This document shows positions 48,401 to 58,859 of a stretch of 64,000 bases of DNA, piece by piece. Where the stretch lies: positions 62,001 to 126,000 of the forward strand of contig MCGE01000002.1 in assembly GCA_002105175.1 (NCBI GenBank), in the 5' to 3' direction. Position 1 is the stretch's first letter; each line of letters begins with the position of its first letter. The notes under the pieces were generated by a model. That model was not told the origin of the DNA. It did no database searches and saw only the letters and a list, made by a program, of their open reading frames with translations. Both the position numbers and the translations under genes were made by a program. This stretch comes from Absidia repens. Lineage: Eukaryota > Mucoromycota > Mucoromycetes > Mucorales > Cunninghamellaceae.

Positions 48401-49725
48401 GCAGTAGAATCCCAAGTCTTCAAAATATTCTCTGGCTTCACCCACAGGTCCAAAATAGAGACAGCGACCTTCATCCAAAAGCAAGACCTTGTCGAATGTA
48501 TTGAAGATAGAGTTGGAGGCTTGATACAAAGTTGCAATGGTTGTTTTGTTGAAGACGTCAGTCATGATACGAAGAGAGCGCACATAGTCCAAAGCAGAAG
48601 CGGCATCCAGTCCACGAGTAGAACAATCCCAGCAGTTGATAGAGCTTGAAGTGGTCATTTGTTCCGCAATGGAGAGTCGTTTTCGTTCACCACCAGATAA
48701 ACCACGCACAAAGGCATTTCCAACCATAGTATCCATTTGTTTCGTAAGCCCCAGCATGTTTCCAAGCATGTAGAGAATCTTGTTGACGAATTCACCTTTG
48801 CTTTCTTCAGGCAAACGCTTTCCTGGTGTCTTTGTACGGAGGGCGAATTGCAAGGTTTGTTTGGCGGTCAGAGTAGGAAAGTGGAGATCTTCTTCTTCAT
48901 TGTAGCACACTTGGCCTTGGAAGTCATGAGCAAACGTGTCAGGATCAATGCCACCATAACTAACGGTGCCATTCACGTCTGTAAAGTTGCCGCGCATGTT
49001 TGCTATTACCTTGAGAAGAGATGTACAGCCAGAGCCAGGTCGACCAAGCACCAAAAGCATTTCACCATTTTTGCAGAATCCACTGAGTTTGTGAAGAATT
49101 GTTTTTTTGTTGCCGCTTAGTCCAATGCCAAGGTATTTCCACACCTTGAGTATGTCACCAATAAAGTTGAATACAGTTGGAATAGTGTGAGCATCAGCAG
49201 CAAGACCCTTTTTTTATCATAGGAGAGGAAGAGAGAGAAAAATAAGTAAAAGAGCTGTGAAAGGCGTGATATTTTTTTTCTTACCTTGACTTCTAAATCC
49301 CGCCAGGTTACACCAAGATGTTTGGGCAGTTGCCCTGATTCTCCATTATCGTTTGACATGCCGTTCAAAAATTGATCCAGATTAAAATCATCGTCGGTAA
49401 TACCTTCTTCTAGTTTGCTTGTATGACCAGTATTTAACCGACTGATTCGGCTCAATTCCTTCTTCAAGTCATGATATTCTTCCACAGCAGCTAAGTTATA
49501 TTACGAAATAGTGTAATTGATGAGTTATATAGTAAAAAATAATTACGTTCGTTTGTATTTTTCAGCATTACCATCTACATCTACCCGATTGGCATCAGGT
49601 TCACCATAGTTGTTGTTTGGTTGGTAGCTGTCGTCAATAGCTGTATCAGTAGATAAATCATCCTGCATTTTTTGTTCTTCGTGTGCTGTATTGTTGGGTC
49701 TATGATTGTTTGATCGTTCAGTCAT
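44747..49725 (-). CDS. Full-size PDR/CDR-type ABC transporter 1 (ABCG)
   Basis: Plasma-membrane efflux pump of the fungal pleiotropic drug resistance family (Pdr5/Cdr1), order NBD1-TMD1-NBD2-TMD2. Eight exons: 49725-49572, 49490-49285, 49207-47794, 47692-47449, 47360-47248, 47167-45783, 45698-45485, 45381-44747; 1454 residues. NBD1 has the degenerate PDR Walker A GRPGSGCTS (Cys for Lys), signature VRGLSGGERKR and Walker B region INCWDCSTRGLDAAS. NBD2 has a canonical Walker A GSSGAGKTT, an altered signature ISVEERKR and LLFLDEPTSGLD. This asymmetry (one catalytic, one degenerate site) is normal for PDR pumps. The TMDs hold about six helices each, with a large Cys-containing loop before the last helix. 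Exon 1 end chosen at a GTAATG donor because it restores frame and matches the paralogue. Substrates unknown; xenobiotics or lipids are typical. Confidence 0.93.
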
Positions 49726-49835
49726 TTTTTAGGGTATAATAAAAATCAATGTTGTAATAATAATAATAAATATAGTAAGTGTAATAAAATAAAATAAAAA
49801 ATTGTCAAATCAAAGAATCGGTATTTTTATATAAA

Positions 49836-49850
49836 ATCGAGAATCTCGAT
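49836..49850. promoter_or_regulatory. 15-bp palindrome in ABC1 promoter
   Basis: ATCGAGA-A-TCTCGAT, perfect 7-bp arms around one base, about 111 bp upstream of the ATG. The shape fits a dimeric regulator (for example Zn2Cys6 type), but no regulator is known here. Confidence 0.35.
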
Positions 49851-50329
49851 AACGGTGTTTTAAAAAGGGTATTGGGGTCTTTGCACTACATGACTAGATT
49901 TATAATGCTGCCTGGCGTATATGGTATCACATGAACAAAGTTTTAATCTCATGTAGGCGGATTATAACGCCATATATTACTAATGTTCTCAATCATCAAG
50001 CAAAACACTGAATTACCCTACATACACCGCGTTTCGCGTCCATACTTGCCTGAATTTCTTTTTCGTTTGTCAGTTTCGGCAACTTTTATTCCACCCCGTA
50101 TGCTTCACTTTTCTTACTCATATCAGAATAAAATAAATTTGCACATTTCACCATTTTATGAATATTTGGTCTATCTTTTGATGCTTAGTAGGTATATGTA
50201 TCATAGGATAGCTTTTCAGAAACAATTGCATCATTGGGTACTATCATTTTGTTGTTATTGTTGTTGTTTTACTAGTATGTACGTGTAGATCAGAAAATTC
50301 AAACCACCATTATTGTTTACTTGTTTCGA

Positions 50330-50900
50330 TTCGGCACAATTTCTTCCATAGTACTGACTAAGCTGGTCGGGAATTCAAATTTTGACAGATCATCAAACAA
50401 CTCTTGCGCTTCTCCGAATGCCATGCCTGACCACAATGCTTTTATCACGCCTATGTAAATCTAATATCATGTCACTCAATGATCCAATATTATTTGCAAA
50501 ACATCATAGAGGCAGTGGGGATGAATTGGGATGTTAACTACCTTTACACATGAAAAAAAAAAAAATACATTTGCCAAAATTAACCCTGTATCACAAAAAA
50601 AAAAAATCTCAAAAGTGCCACAAGCAATGAACTGATAGCCACTACCGACCCTCAATCACTTAGAAATCAATTCATTATTCATCATTTCAGTCGGTAACTT
50701 TATGCCGTTCCCGGTACGATGTCGCAGTTCTAACTTTATATACATTTGAAACATCGCCCACCCAAGTTGTTTTTCAGGACAATGCGAATATCCAAATGCC
50801 CCGCCAATCGAAAGCAAGGGCAACCTTTTTTTTTCAAAAGGGAATCGACAGAATTTCTACCATTTTTGGAATTTTGCAAAAACTAAAAAGTAAAAGTCAT
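50330..50900 (-). pseudogene. Possible gene relic, family not assigned
   Basis: Two open, protein-like stretches on the minus strand: one at about 50864-50665 containing KKRLPLLSIGGAFGYSH and EKQLGWAMFQMYIKLELRHR, ending in a stop, and one at about 50460-50328, preceded by a TAG acceptor-like site, containing IKALWSGMAFGEAQELFDDL and ending in a stop. They cannot be joined into an intact gene. The first has faint likeness to a cytochrome P450 heme-binding region (G and C in place, but the key Phe, Arg and Gly are missing), which I do not accept as an assignment. Confidence 0.25.
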
Positions 50901-51359
50901 TGCAATATTCAAATGGCTCATCGGATCGACATTTTTAGAGCAATGAGGGAAGCTGAACTATCATTGGCGGATCCAACGACCTTCGGCACATAAGGAAATC
51001 AGGGTCTTCTAGCAGTTAGTCCTGATTAGTTTTAGTATATCAGTGTTGCTGAAAATAAATAAATATTGTCTTTTATTTTTTAATATTTGTCTGTCATATT
51101 GGTTTGTGGAATTGTTTCAAAGGTGACATTGGGAAAGGCTAGGTGAACGGGAAATCTGGGATTTAAGAATCTCTCATCCTTTCCGACAAACATTAATTGG
51201 ACTTTTGTCAATTGAAATATAAGGGGGGCTTCAGGTTGCCGATGTGGCATTTATGTATCATGCCTCTTTTTTTTTTCTTTTTGCAAGTCCACCACATTCT
51301 GCATTTTGCGTATGTGTAGGAACAAAAAAAAGCAGTTGCGTCAGTGTTGGGATATTTAA

Positions 51360-51960
51360 AATGCCGCCCACGTGAATGTTTATTTTCGCCCATTATTTAC
51401 TTTTTCGCTCCCTTTCTTTTCAATTTCTTTTTTTACTTCTGTTTTTTCTCACCATTCAACTTCAATGAGGATATGTTGGACTTAGAATAGTTTCAGGGCT
51501 AGTTTAAAAGTGTTTTCAGCTCAGGGATTACAAGATGCATGGGGAAACCTTTTTATTTTGATCTAGGATCTGAGGGCACCATTCGTTGGCTTTTTTGAAA
51601 CCTTCATTAGCTTAGCCTCGTATTATTTTGTCCATAGTTTGTTTCTACATCTGAATAAAATATGTCTCTTTTTATTTGCTTTAATAAAAAAAAATGTCCC
51701 TTTAGTCTCTCTCATGTCTTGTGGGCAATAAATCCGTTTTGACTACCATCTTTTCTTTTGGTTACTGTTACCCGTTGTTATGTTTTAATCAAATTTATCC
51801 CATTAGTCTTTCTCATACATTTTATATGTGAGGCCCCTTTTTACAGTCAATCTTTTAAATTGTTTTGACGTATCTGATTCCACACTAGTTTCCTCCATAC
51901 TACATTAGATCCCTTTGTAACAATGAACCCTGTGCATTTAGTTTATTATTTCATTATGCT
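51360..51960 (-). repeat. Dispersed repeat family, copy C (reversed)
   Basis: Reverse-complement copy: the GCCGCCCACGTG end is near 51363, CAGGGATTACAAGATGCATG near 51523, GTCCCTTTAGTCTCTCTCAT near 51696, and TTTGTAACAATGAACCCTG near 51914. A second AGTCTTTCTCAT-type block near 51805 shows that the element contains an internal direct repeat. It lies between the two ABC genes. Confidence 0.7.
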
Positions 51961-52079
51961 GCAATAAACTATGCCCCTTTTTTTTTATTACCCACCCACT
52001 GAATCATCAGATAATGAACAATGTCACTATTGTATCTATTTTGTCAGCGTCCTATCAAACATGTACTTTCTAGTTCACT

Positions 52080-52400
52080 CACTATGACTAAACCCTGCCC
52101 TTCCCAGAGCTTGCGTAAGCGATTGCTCGACAGTTATAGACCATTATCCTAGTCCTGATCGACCGACTATATAAATAAATCAATGTCATGTATGCAGCCG
52201 CCGCAATAGAGTATTTTCCCCTGCTTTCTAATTTTTCTCTATTATAACTCCTGCCCGTTCCGCAGGCTTAGTGGCCTTGCGACTGGTTGACGGTTTCTAC
52301 GTCACTCAATATCATAAGTAGCCCTATTCACACTCTAATATTATATTGATCAATCTAGGCCGTACCGCCAGTATAACCTCCACTATGCTAGACATGCTGT
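52080..52400. other. Unassigned GC-richer block
   Basis: Base composition and word use differ from the surrounding AT-rich spacer (for example AGAGCTTGCGTAAGCGATTG near 52117 and CCGTTCCGCAGGCTTAGTGG near 52257). No ORF, tRNA or repeat match within the window; possibly an old mobile-element fragment. Confidence 0.3.
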
Positions 52401-52798
52401 ATACATTAGCTATTACCACTATTATTATTTTGTATATTATACAATAAAAAATAACAATATGTTAACCCCCTCTCAAAAAAGGTGTCCCTGACGTCTCCTC
52501 CCATTCCGTCATACGCATAATTCAATGCCATCCAAATAAAACGAAGATAATATTTTTTTCAATGTTTACGCAATACATAACAAAAGGTTAAAAAAAAAGC
52601 AGAAGTATTTTATTATTGAGAAAAACAAAGATGACTTATGAATTGATGATTTGGGAGGTAAAAAGGAATGTTCCTTGGTTAAAAGTAAAGATGATAAACT
52701 ACAATGATGAGGGGAGATGATAATAATGAAAATAAAATACGTGTAATAAATATAAAAAAAAATCAAAACTATAAACTAGTAAGAGAGTCTACTAAAAT

Positions 52799-55700
52799 CT
52801 ATCGTCTAGGCTTTCTTCGAAGATAAACCAAAACAACCACAGCAAAGATATTGAAGACGAGGTAGAGCAAGAGAATACCGAAGTTCCTCCATTTTGAAGC
52901 TGAGGACCAATCATAGTTTGTTTCAAAGAATTCTTCTCCCGTCGAGTAAAGGCAATATCCGCATTGATCGGGTTGCATGGCATTGGGGTTGTCGATATAG
53001 CCAGTGGCAGGGGTGGATCCATTAAAGAAAGCAGCCGTGTACTGTCCACAGGTTTGGCCAGGAGGGGGTGTAAATCGGATCAAGTCAGAGGGTGTACAAT
53101 TGATTTGAACATGCTCCATTTCATTCACCGTCAAGCCTTCAATATAATAGTGGAATGGATCGAGCCAGTACATCCAGCTGCTCCAGAAGCGAGGCATCGC
53201 AGATGGTAGTTGCATCAAACCGCAGAAGAGAACAAGAATCGACATGATCAATGGGTTCAGCACACCGGCCAAGGTAGGTGATTCACACAGCGTTGCAATA
53301 ATGTAGCCCAATGTAGCACTCCACACAGTGATGGTGGCAAACACAATGTAAAAGTAACCGCCCGCTTCAGGAGTGTTCTTCATACCCGAGGTCCAATAGA
53401 AGGATACCATGAACATACATGCATACAAGAGAACTATCAGCGAAAAGAAGAAAAAAGAAAGTGAATACAATGTTCCTCTCTCTCTCAAAAAAGTGAGCAA
53501 TAACCATTTTGGACTTACTGTATGGGACTTCGACTAGCACGACAGAAATACTCCAAGGGAGCCAAGAGTAGTACCGGGAGGCGTATTCACGTCGGAAATA
53601 AATTCGTTCGGTCATGAATTTGGGCTGCGCAAGAATAATAATGGTGAATGCCATAATAAAGGTGGTAAAGAGGGCAAAAAGCTTGTTTTGCAAGTCAGAT
53701 GAAGAGTGACCGAGTTTCCAGTATGTAAAACCCTACACAGATAAATCCAAAAAGAAAGAAAAAAAGAGTGAGTTACCTTGCCTGTCTTTGATTTTCTCTC
53801 TCGCTAATATAAACTTACTGTAATAATGGCAGTTATCAGAATGTTGAGGAAACGTCCTACGTTGTACTCAGGAGATCGCCAGTAAGATAAAGCCATACGT
53901 TTGTGTACCAAAACAAATTGAGTCCAAAGAGAAGTAGCATAAGTTTCAGCCTTTCGGGCAGGTTGCAGATCAGCCGTCTGATGGATTTGTTCCAATTCTT
54001 GCTCCAAAGCCTTGGCTTCCTTAGATTCGGCCCAGATATCACCCCAGTTCTTGGTTACTTTGCCCGCGGTACCAGCACCCACCACTTCAAGAATGTATTC
54101 GGCAGGATTGGCTTCAGGATGACATGCAGGTCCACCGTTTTGTTCAAAGTAGTCGATCATCACACGTGCATCAGGGCCTATTTCACCATAATAGGCCGTC
54201 TTGCCACCACGGACCAGCAGCAATAAATGGTCGAAATGATCAAAGAGGATAGCTGAGGGTTGATGAATGGTACAAAGCACAGGCCAACCAGCGTCTGCCA
54301 ATTTTCGGATGAATCGAATAATGTTGAAGGAGGATTGAGCATCCAAACCAGAAGTGGGTTCGTCCAAAAACAATAATTGAGGCTTGCCAACCAATTCCAT
54401 ACCAATAGTCAATCGCTTGCGTTCTTCCACAGAGATACCAAATCCAGTTTCAACTTCACCAATTTGAGCATCAGCAATATCTTCCATTTCCAATAATTGC
54501 AAGATGGTTTCCACATAGTCGTCCTTTTCTTGGCGGGGTACTTCAGGGGATTGACGCAAATAAGCCGAGAAACGCAAAGCTTCACGCACAGTACCAGCAG
54601 GTTGATGCACATCCATTTGTTCACAGTATCCAGTAATACGTTCGAAGTCCGTCATCAGTGTTTCACCATTGAGATACATACGACCGTCCACTTTACCAAT
54701 GGTTTTGCGACGAGCCAAGACATCTAAAAGCGTAGTTTTACCGGCACCAGAGGAACCCATCAGAGCAGTCAGATGACCAGGTTTCACAATGCCACTGATA
54801 TCGTTGAGAAGTTGAATATTGCCACCTTTGACAGGGACAGTGTAGTCGACATGATGCCATGAGAATGTGGTTCCGGTAGAGATACCTTCCATATTGTTAA
54901 TTACTTGAGCTTGGCGTTGTCGTCGCGCATCTTCTTCTTCAGGTGTACGTTCTTTGGGAGATTTTCCAGGGAGATAAAGACGAGTCAACGTGCTAGATCG
55001 GCCCGCAGATTTCCAGTCCATAGTCAATGCGGTCACCACAGTGAAGAATAAAAAGAATGCCACCACCACGACAAAATCGGGTGCCCAGAGTTCGGAAGCG
55101 TTGTATGATAATGCAGACGACAAGTAGCTGGTGCCTTGGACAGTTGATTCACCGGGAACACCCCCAGCCATCGTACATGTTTTGTAATTCCAATCAGTAT
55201 AATCTATGGCAACACAAGGAAAAATGGAAAGAATAATAATAAAAATAAAAAAAAAAAGGTCAAATTTCAGATACATGTTGCGTTTTTTGCTTGCTTTCCT
55301 TCACTTACCAGGACCGTATGGGATAGAGTTACCAGGACCTTCACATGAATAAACTTGACCTTCCATTTCATTGATCAATAAAGCTTTGGTGCCATAAGCA
55401 AGAGGGTTCATCCAGTAAATCCTATATAATGATAAAATTGAGAAAGAATTGAGTTTGTTGTACTTTACTGTTCATTCGTTATTACGATTATTGATGTTTA
55501 CTTACCAGAACAACCAAGGATGCATTTTTTGGTAGGAGATGATGTAACCGGTATAATTGTAAAATGTGATGATGACGGCTGAACTGAGCTGTGTGGCAAC
55601 AAAGAAAGAGGGTGAGATGGCACCAAAGAATCGGAAAAAGCCAATAGTAGTCATGTTGATGAAGAACATCACCAGGAAGTAGGTGAAGAATCTTCCAGCA

Positions 55701-57767
55701 TCCATATTCAGTCCCATCATAAAGTAGGTGCAAATTTCGAATAAAAGAACTATAAAACAATCATGTAAATAAGGGAGCTACTCATATCCTGTTTTGAAAT
55801 ATAATAGTTACCTTGGGTCACTGCGAATGGTATATCCAGCAAAACCTGAGCAATATAAAAGGCAGAGGGTCTATAGAGAGCAAAGTGTTGATGTTTTTCC
55901 AAGATCGGGCGACCCATCATGAATGCCACCAATTCAGACTGAGACACAAATGAGTTGAAAATAACCGAGAAGAAAATAGCACCAGCACGAGAGAAGGCAC
56001 CAGTGCCATTGAGAGGATTCATGTAAAAGCAAGAAGCTGTGATCAGACCTTGGATCAAGATGGTCCCATAGCGAGAAATCAACGCTTCCCGGTCAGAGGT
56101 AATCAAATGATATTGTCGAATGGTGAGAGCCTTGACTTGTTGATAGAAGGACGATGTGTAAGGGGACTTGCGAGAGGCACGCTTTTGATGTTCTTGATCG
56201 ACTGCTTGGCGGAATTGGTCGGCTTGTTGGTCAGCTGCGATTTGTTGTTCAAATGCGTCGAGTTCGTTCATCATGTTGCTGTGCATCTTGGATTCAAGAT
56301 AGCGTTGTTCAAAGGCTTGTGCTGTGAGTGGGACGGTCGATTCGTGGCCAGGCTTAATTTCGCGTTCCAAGGGATTGCAGAGACCAGTCAAAAAGTCAGG
56401 TGTTGATTTGCGTGGAGGGCAGTAGAAACCCAAATCTTCAAAATATTCTCTGGCTTCACCCACAGGTCCAAAATAGAGACAGCGACCTTCATCCAAAAGC
56501 AAGACCTTGTCGAATGTGTTGAAAATGGTGTTGGAGGCTTGGTACAAGGTGGATATCGTGGTCTTGTTGAAAACGTCAGTCATGATACGAAGAGAGCGTA
56601 CATAGTCCAAAGCAGAAGCAGCATCCAGTCCACGAGTAGAACAATCCCAGCAGTTGATCGAGCTTGAAGTGGTCATGTGTTCGGCAATGGAGAGTCGTTT
56701 TCGTTCACCACCAGATAAACCACGCACAAAGGCATTTCCAACCATAGTGTTCATTTGTTTCGTAAGCCCCAGCATGTTTCCAAGCATGTAGAGAATCTTG
56801 TTGACGAATTCACCTTTGCTTTCTTCAGGCAAACGCTTTCCTGGTGTCTTTGTACGGAGGGCAAATTGCAAGGTTTGTTTGGCGGTCAGAGTAGGAAAGT
56901 GGAGATCTTCTTCTTCATTGTAGCACACTTGGCCTTGGAAGTCATGAGCAAACGTGTCAGGATCAATGCCACCATAACTAACGGTACCATTCACGTCTGT
57001 AAAGCTGGATCGCATATTCGCCAGTACCTTGAGAAGAGATGTACAACCAGCGCCAGGTCGACCAAGTACTAAAAGCATTTCACCATTTTTGCAGAATCCA
57101 CTGAGTTTGTGAAGAATTGTTTTCTTGTTGCTACTTAGTCCAATACCAAAGTACTTCCACACCTGAAGCATGTCAACAATAAAACTGAGGTTGGTCGAAA
57201 TAGTATGAGCATCAGCAGCTAGACCCTGTATAATAATAATTAATAAGAAAGAGAAGAAAATAAGTAAAAGCAGCGGGCGTTTTTTTATGTACTCTTTTTT
57301 GCTGACCTTGACTTCTAAATCCCGCCAAGTTACACCAAGATGTTTTGGGAGTTGCCCTGATTCGCCATTATCGTTTGACATGCCTTTCAAAAATTGATCC
57401 AGGTCGAAGTCATCACTTGTTGCACCTTGCTCCAATTTGCTTGGGTTTCCAGAAGCGCGACTCATTCGACTTAATTCTTTTTTCAAATCATGATATTCTT
57501 CCTTCGCAGCTAAAAAGTGAAAAAAGAAGAAGAGAAATGATCTGTTATATGTGCTATTTTTTACTTTTGTTAAATATACGATTGAAGCTTACCATGAATA
57601 TCAATACGACTTCCATCAGATTCACCATATGTATGTTTCTCTTCATATGCTTCTTGAACTGCAGTACTAATAGAGGCATTGTCACTGTATTGTCGTTGTT
57701 GTTGTGGTTGATCTCGGTTCTGATTTATCCATGTCTCGGTTGATATCGTTTTTTCTTGGTCGATCAT
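52799..57767 (-). CDS. Full-size PDR/CDR-type ABC transporter 2 (ABCG), tandem paralogue
   Basis: Same family and domain order as transporter 1. Eight exons: 57767-57593, 57509-57307, 57225-55812, 55749-55506, 55421-55309, 55203-53819, 53732-53519, 53433-52799; 1460 residues. Exons 3 to 8 (1414, 244, 113, 1385, 214, 635 nt) have exactly the lengths found in transporter 1, and all intron positions agree. NBD1 carries GRPGAGCTS and INCWDCSTRGLDAAS; NBD2 carries GSSGAGKTT, ISVEERKR and LLFLDEPTSGLD. Differences are concentrated in exon 1, in the introns and in TMD2 (for example TLCESPTLAGVLN in place of AVSGTVASVLN), which could alter substrate range. Exon 2 ends in a weak donor GTCAGC. The N-terminal exon is Gln/Asn/Ser-rich with no signal peptide, as usual for PDR pumps. 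Confidence 0.93.
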
Positions 57768-57936
57768 TGATGATAAAGATAAAAAAAAAAAAAAAAAAAA
57801 AAAAAGTAAAAGAGAAAGAAAAAGTGAAGAAACTAAAGAAGAAAAGATAGAATGGATTGAATTTACAGATTTTATATTTATAGCTATAAAAAGAAAAAAA
57901 CTTTCTGATCCCCGCATCCTAAAAAGGTATTATGCT

Positions 57937-57953
57937 TACGCTTTCAGAGCGTA
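57937..57953. promoter_or_regulatory. Inverted repeat in ABC2 promoter
   Basis: TACGCT and AGCGTA as 6-bp arms around five bases, about 170 bp upstream of the ABC2 start. Candidate binding site only; it does not match the palindrome found before ABC1. Confidence 0.3.
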
Positions 57954-58214
57954 TTGAATATTCTAAATATTGCATCTCAGTGTATTTCAGATTGATCTCA
58001 GCCAATGATTATGATACTGTAAAAAATTTCGGAATTGATTCCTTGGATTAATAATCGCATTTTTAGAGGGCGAACCACGTTGATTACTGTTATACGCCTG
58101 TAGCATAGTAATTATGTTGGATGAAAAAATTTGAGATGCTGACTGATCCTGTTATTGTTTTGTTTTGATTTTCTCAAATGAAACATCAGATTAACAGGAG
58201 CTACCTCCCAATCC

Positions 58215-58251
<37 letters not shown>

Positions 58252-58359
58252 AAGAAAGAACATGATATTAAGGAGAAAAACAAAGAACAGAATTCTCCGT
58301 AATGAAAGTTTTATACATTACAGTCCATGTTTGTGTCCGAGTGGCGGGTACTGATTAAC

Positions 58360-58575
58360 TCATTCCATTCCATTCCTTACTGCATTGTTTTGAAAGGCAA
58401 CGGCAATTTCGATTACTCTATCTCTGACTAAGTCTTGCTTTGACTGGGGAAGGGGTAATCTTTCTCCATGATAAGCTTTGATCCCGATACTCTGGAATAA
58501 ATCTGATTTAGTGTAACATGGGCGCGGTATACCCTGATCTATGGATTTCGTCCCAGTTGTTGAATTCAACTTGTA
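58360..58575 (-). pseudogene. Possible coding relic, family unknown
   Basis: A minus-strand open stretch of about 70 codons containing YTKSDLFQSIGIKAYHGER and QDLVRDRVIEIAVAFQNN. Balanced composition, unlike the T-rich shadow ORFs nearby, suggests old coding sequence, perhaps of a mobile element. No motif was recognised. Confidence 0.25.
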
Positions 58576-58859
58576 ACACCGACCCTTAAATCAACACGAG
58601 CAGCTATTGATCCATACATGAACAATATTATAATAATAATGATCAAGTGGCTAACTAAGACTAAAAATAATATAAAACATAGAAAGAATATGGCATTGTA
58701 GTCATTCACGTTGATGATGAAAAGAAGGTTTTTTTATTCAAGTAATAATAATGATATATAAATGTATGTAGAGTAAAGGGAAATGGTGACAAAATAGAGA
58801 ATATATGATACAGATAAAAAGATAATGCTACGGTGGAGGAGTGAGGGAGAAGTGGGAGA

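Larger units (their letters stand above)
49726..52798. other. 3-kb spacer between the tandem ABC genes
   Basis: Contains the promoter of ABC transporter 1 (49726-50000), a stretch with gene-relic character on the minus strand (50300-51000), dispersed repeat copy C in reverse (51360-51960), an unrecognised GC-richer block (52080-52400) and the 3' region of ABC transporter 2. No intact gene could be built. T/A runs are common. Confidence 0.5.
57768..58859. other. Intergenic, ABC2 promoter to LAPTM-like 3' region
   Basis: Contains an A run (57781-57805), an inverted repeat (57937-57953), a T run of about 34 (58217-58250), and a segment at 58360-58570 whose minus strand is open and protein-like (next entry). 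No intact gene. Confidence 0.5.

Noticed and set aside
48089..49120. Plus-strand ORFs of 99 and 127 codons
   Set aside because: Antisense to NBD1 of ABC transporter 1, mirrored in ABC2 for the same reason.
50320..50345. B-box-like GTTTCGATTC, possible tRNA
   Set aside because: No A box or cloverleaf could be formed around it. No tRNA or rRNA gene was found in the window.
50665..50864. Cytochrome P450 heme-binding region in the gene relic
   Set aside because: The Gly and Cys fall in place, but the conserved Phe, Arg and the Gly after Cys are missing, so the match is not supported.
49914..58098. Shared GGCGTATA word in the two ABC promoters as a common regulatory site
   Set aside because: An 8-base word shared on either strand by two 400-bp regions is expected several times by chance.
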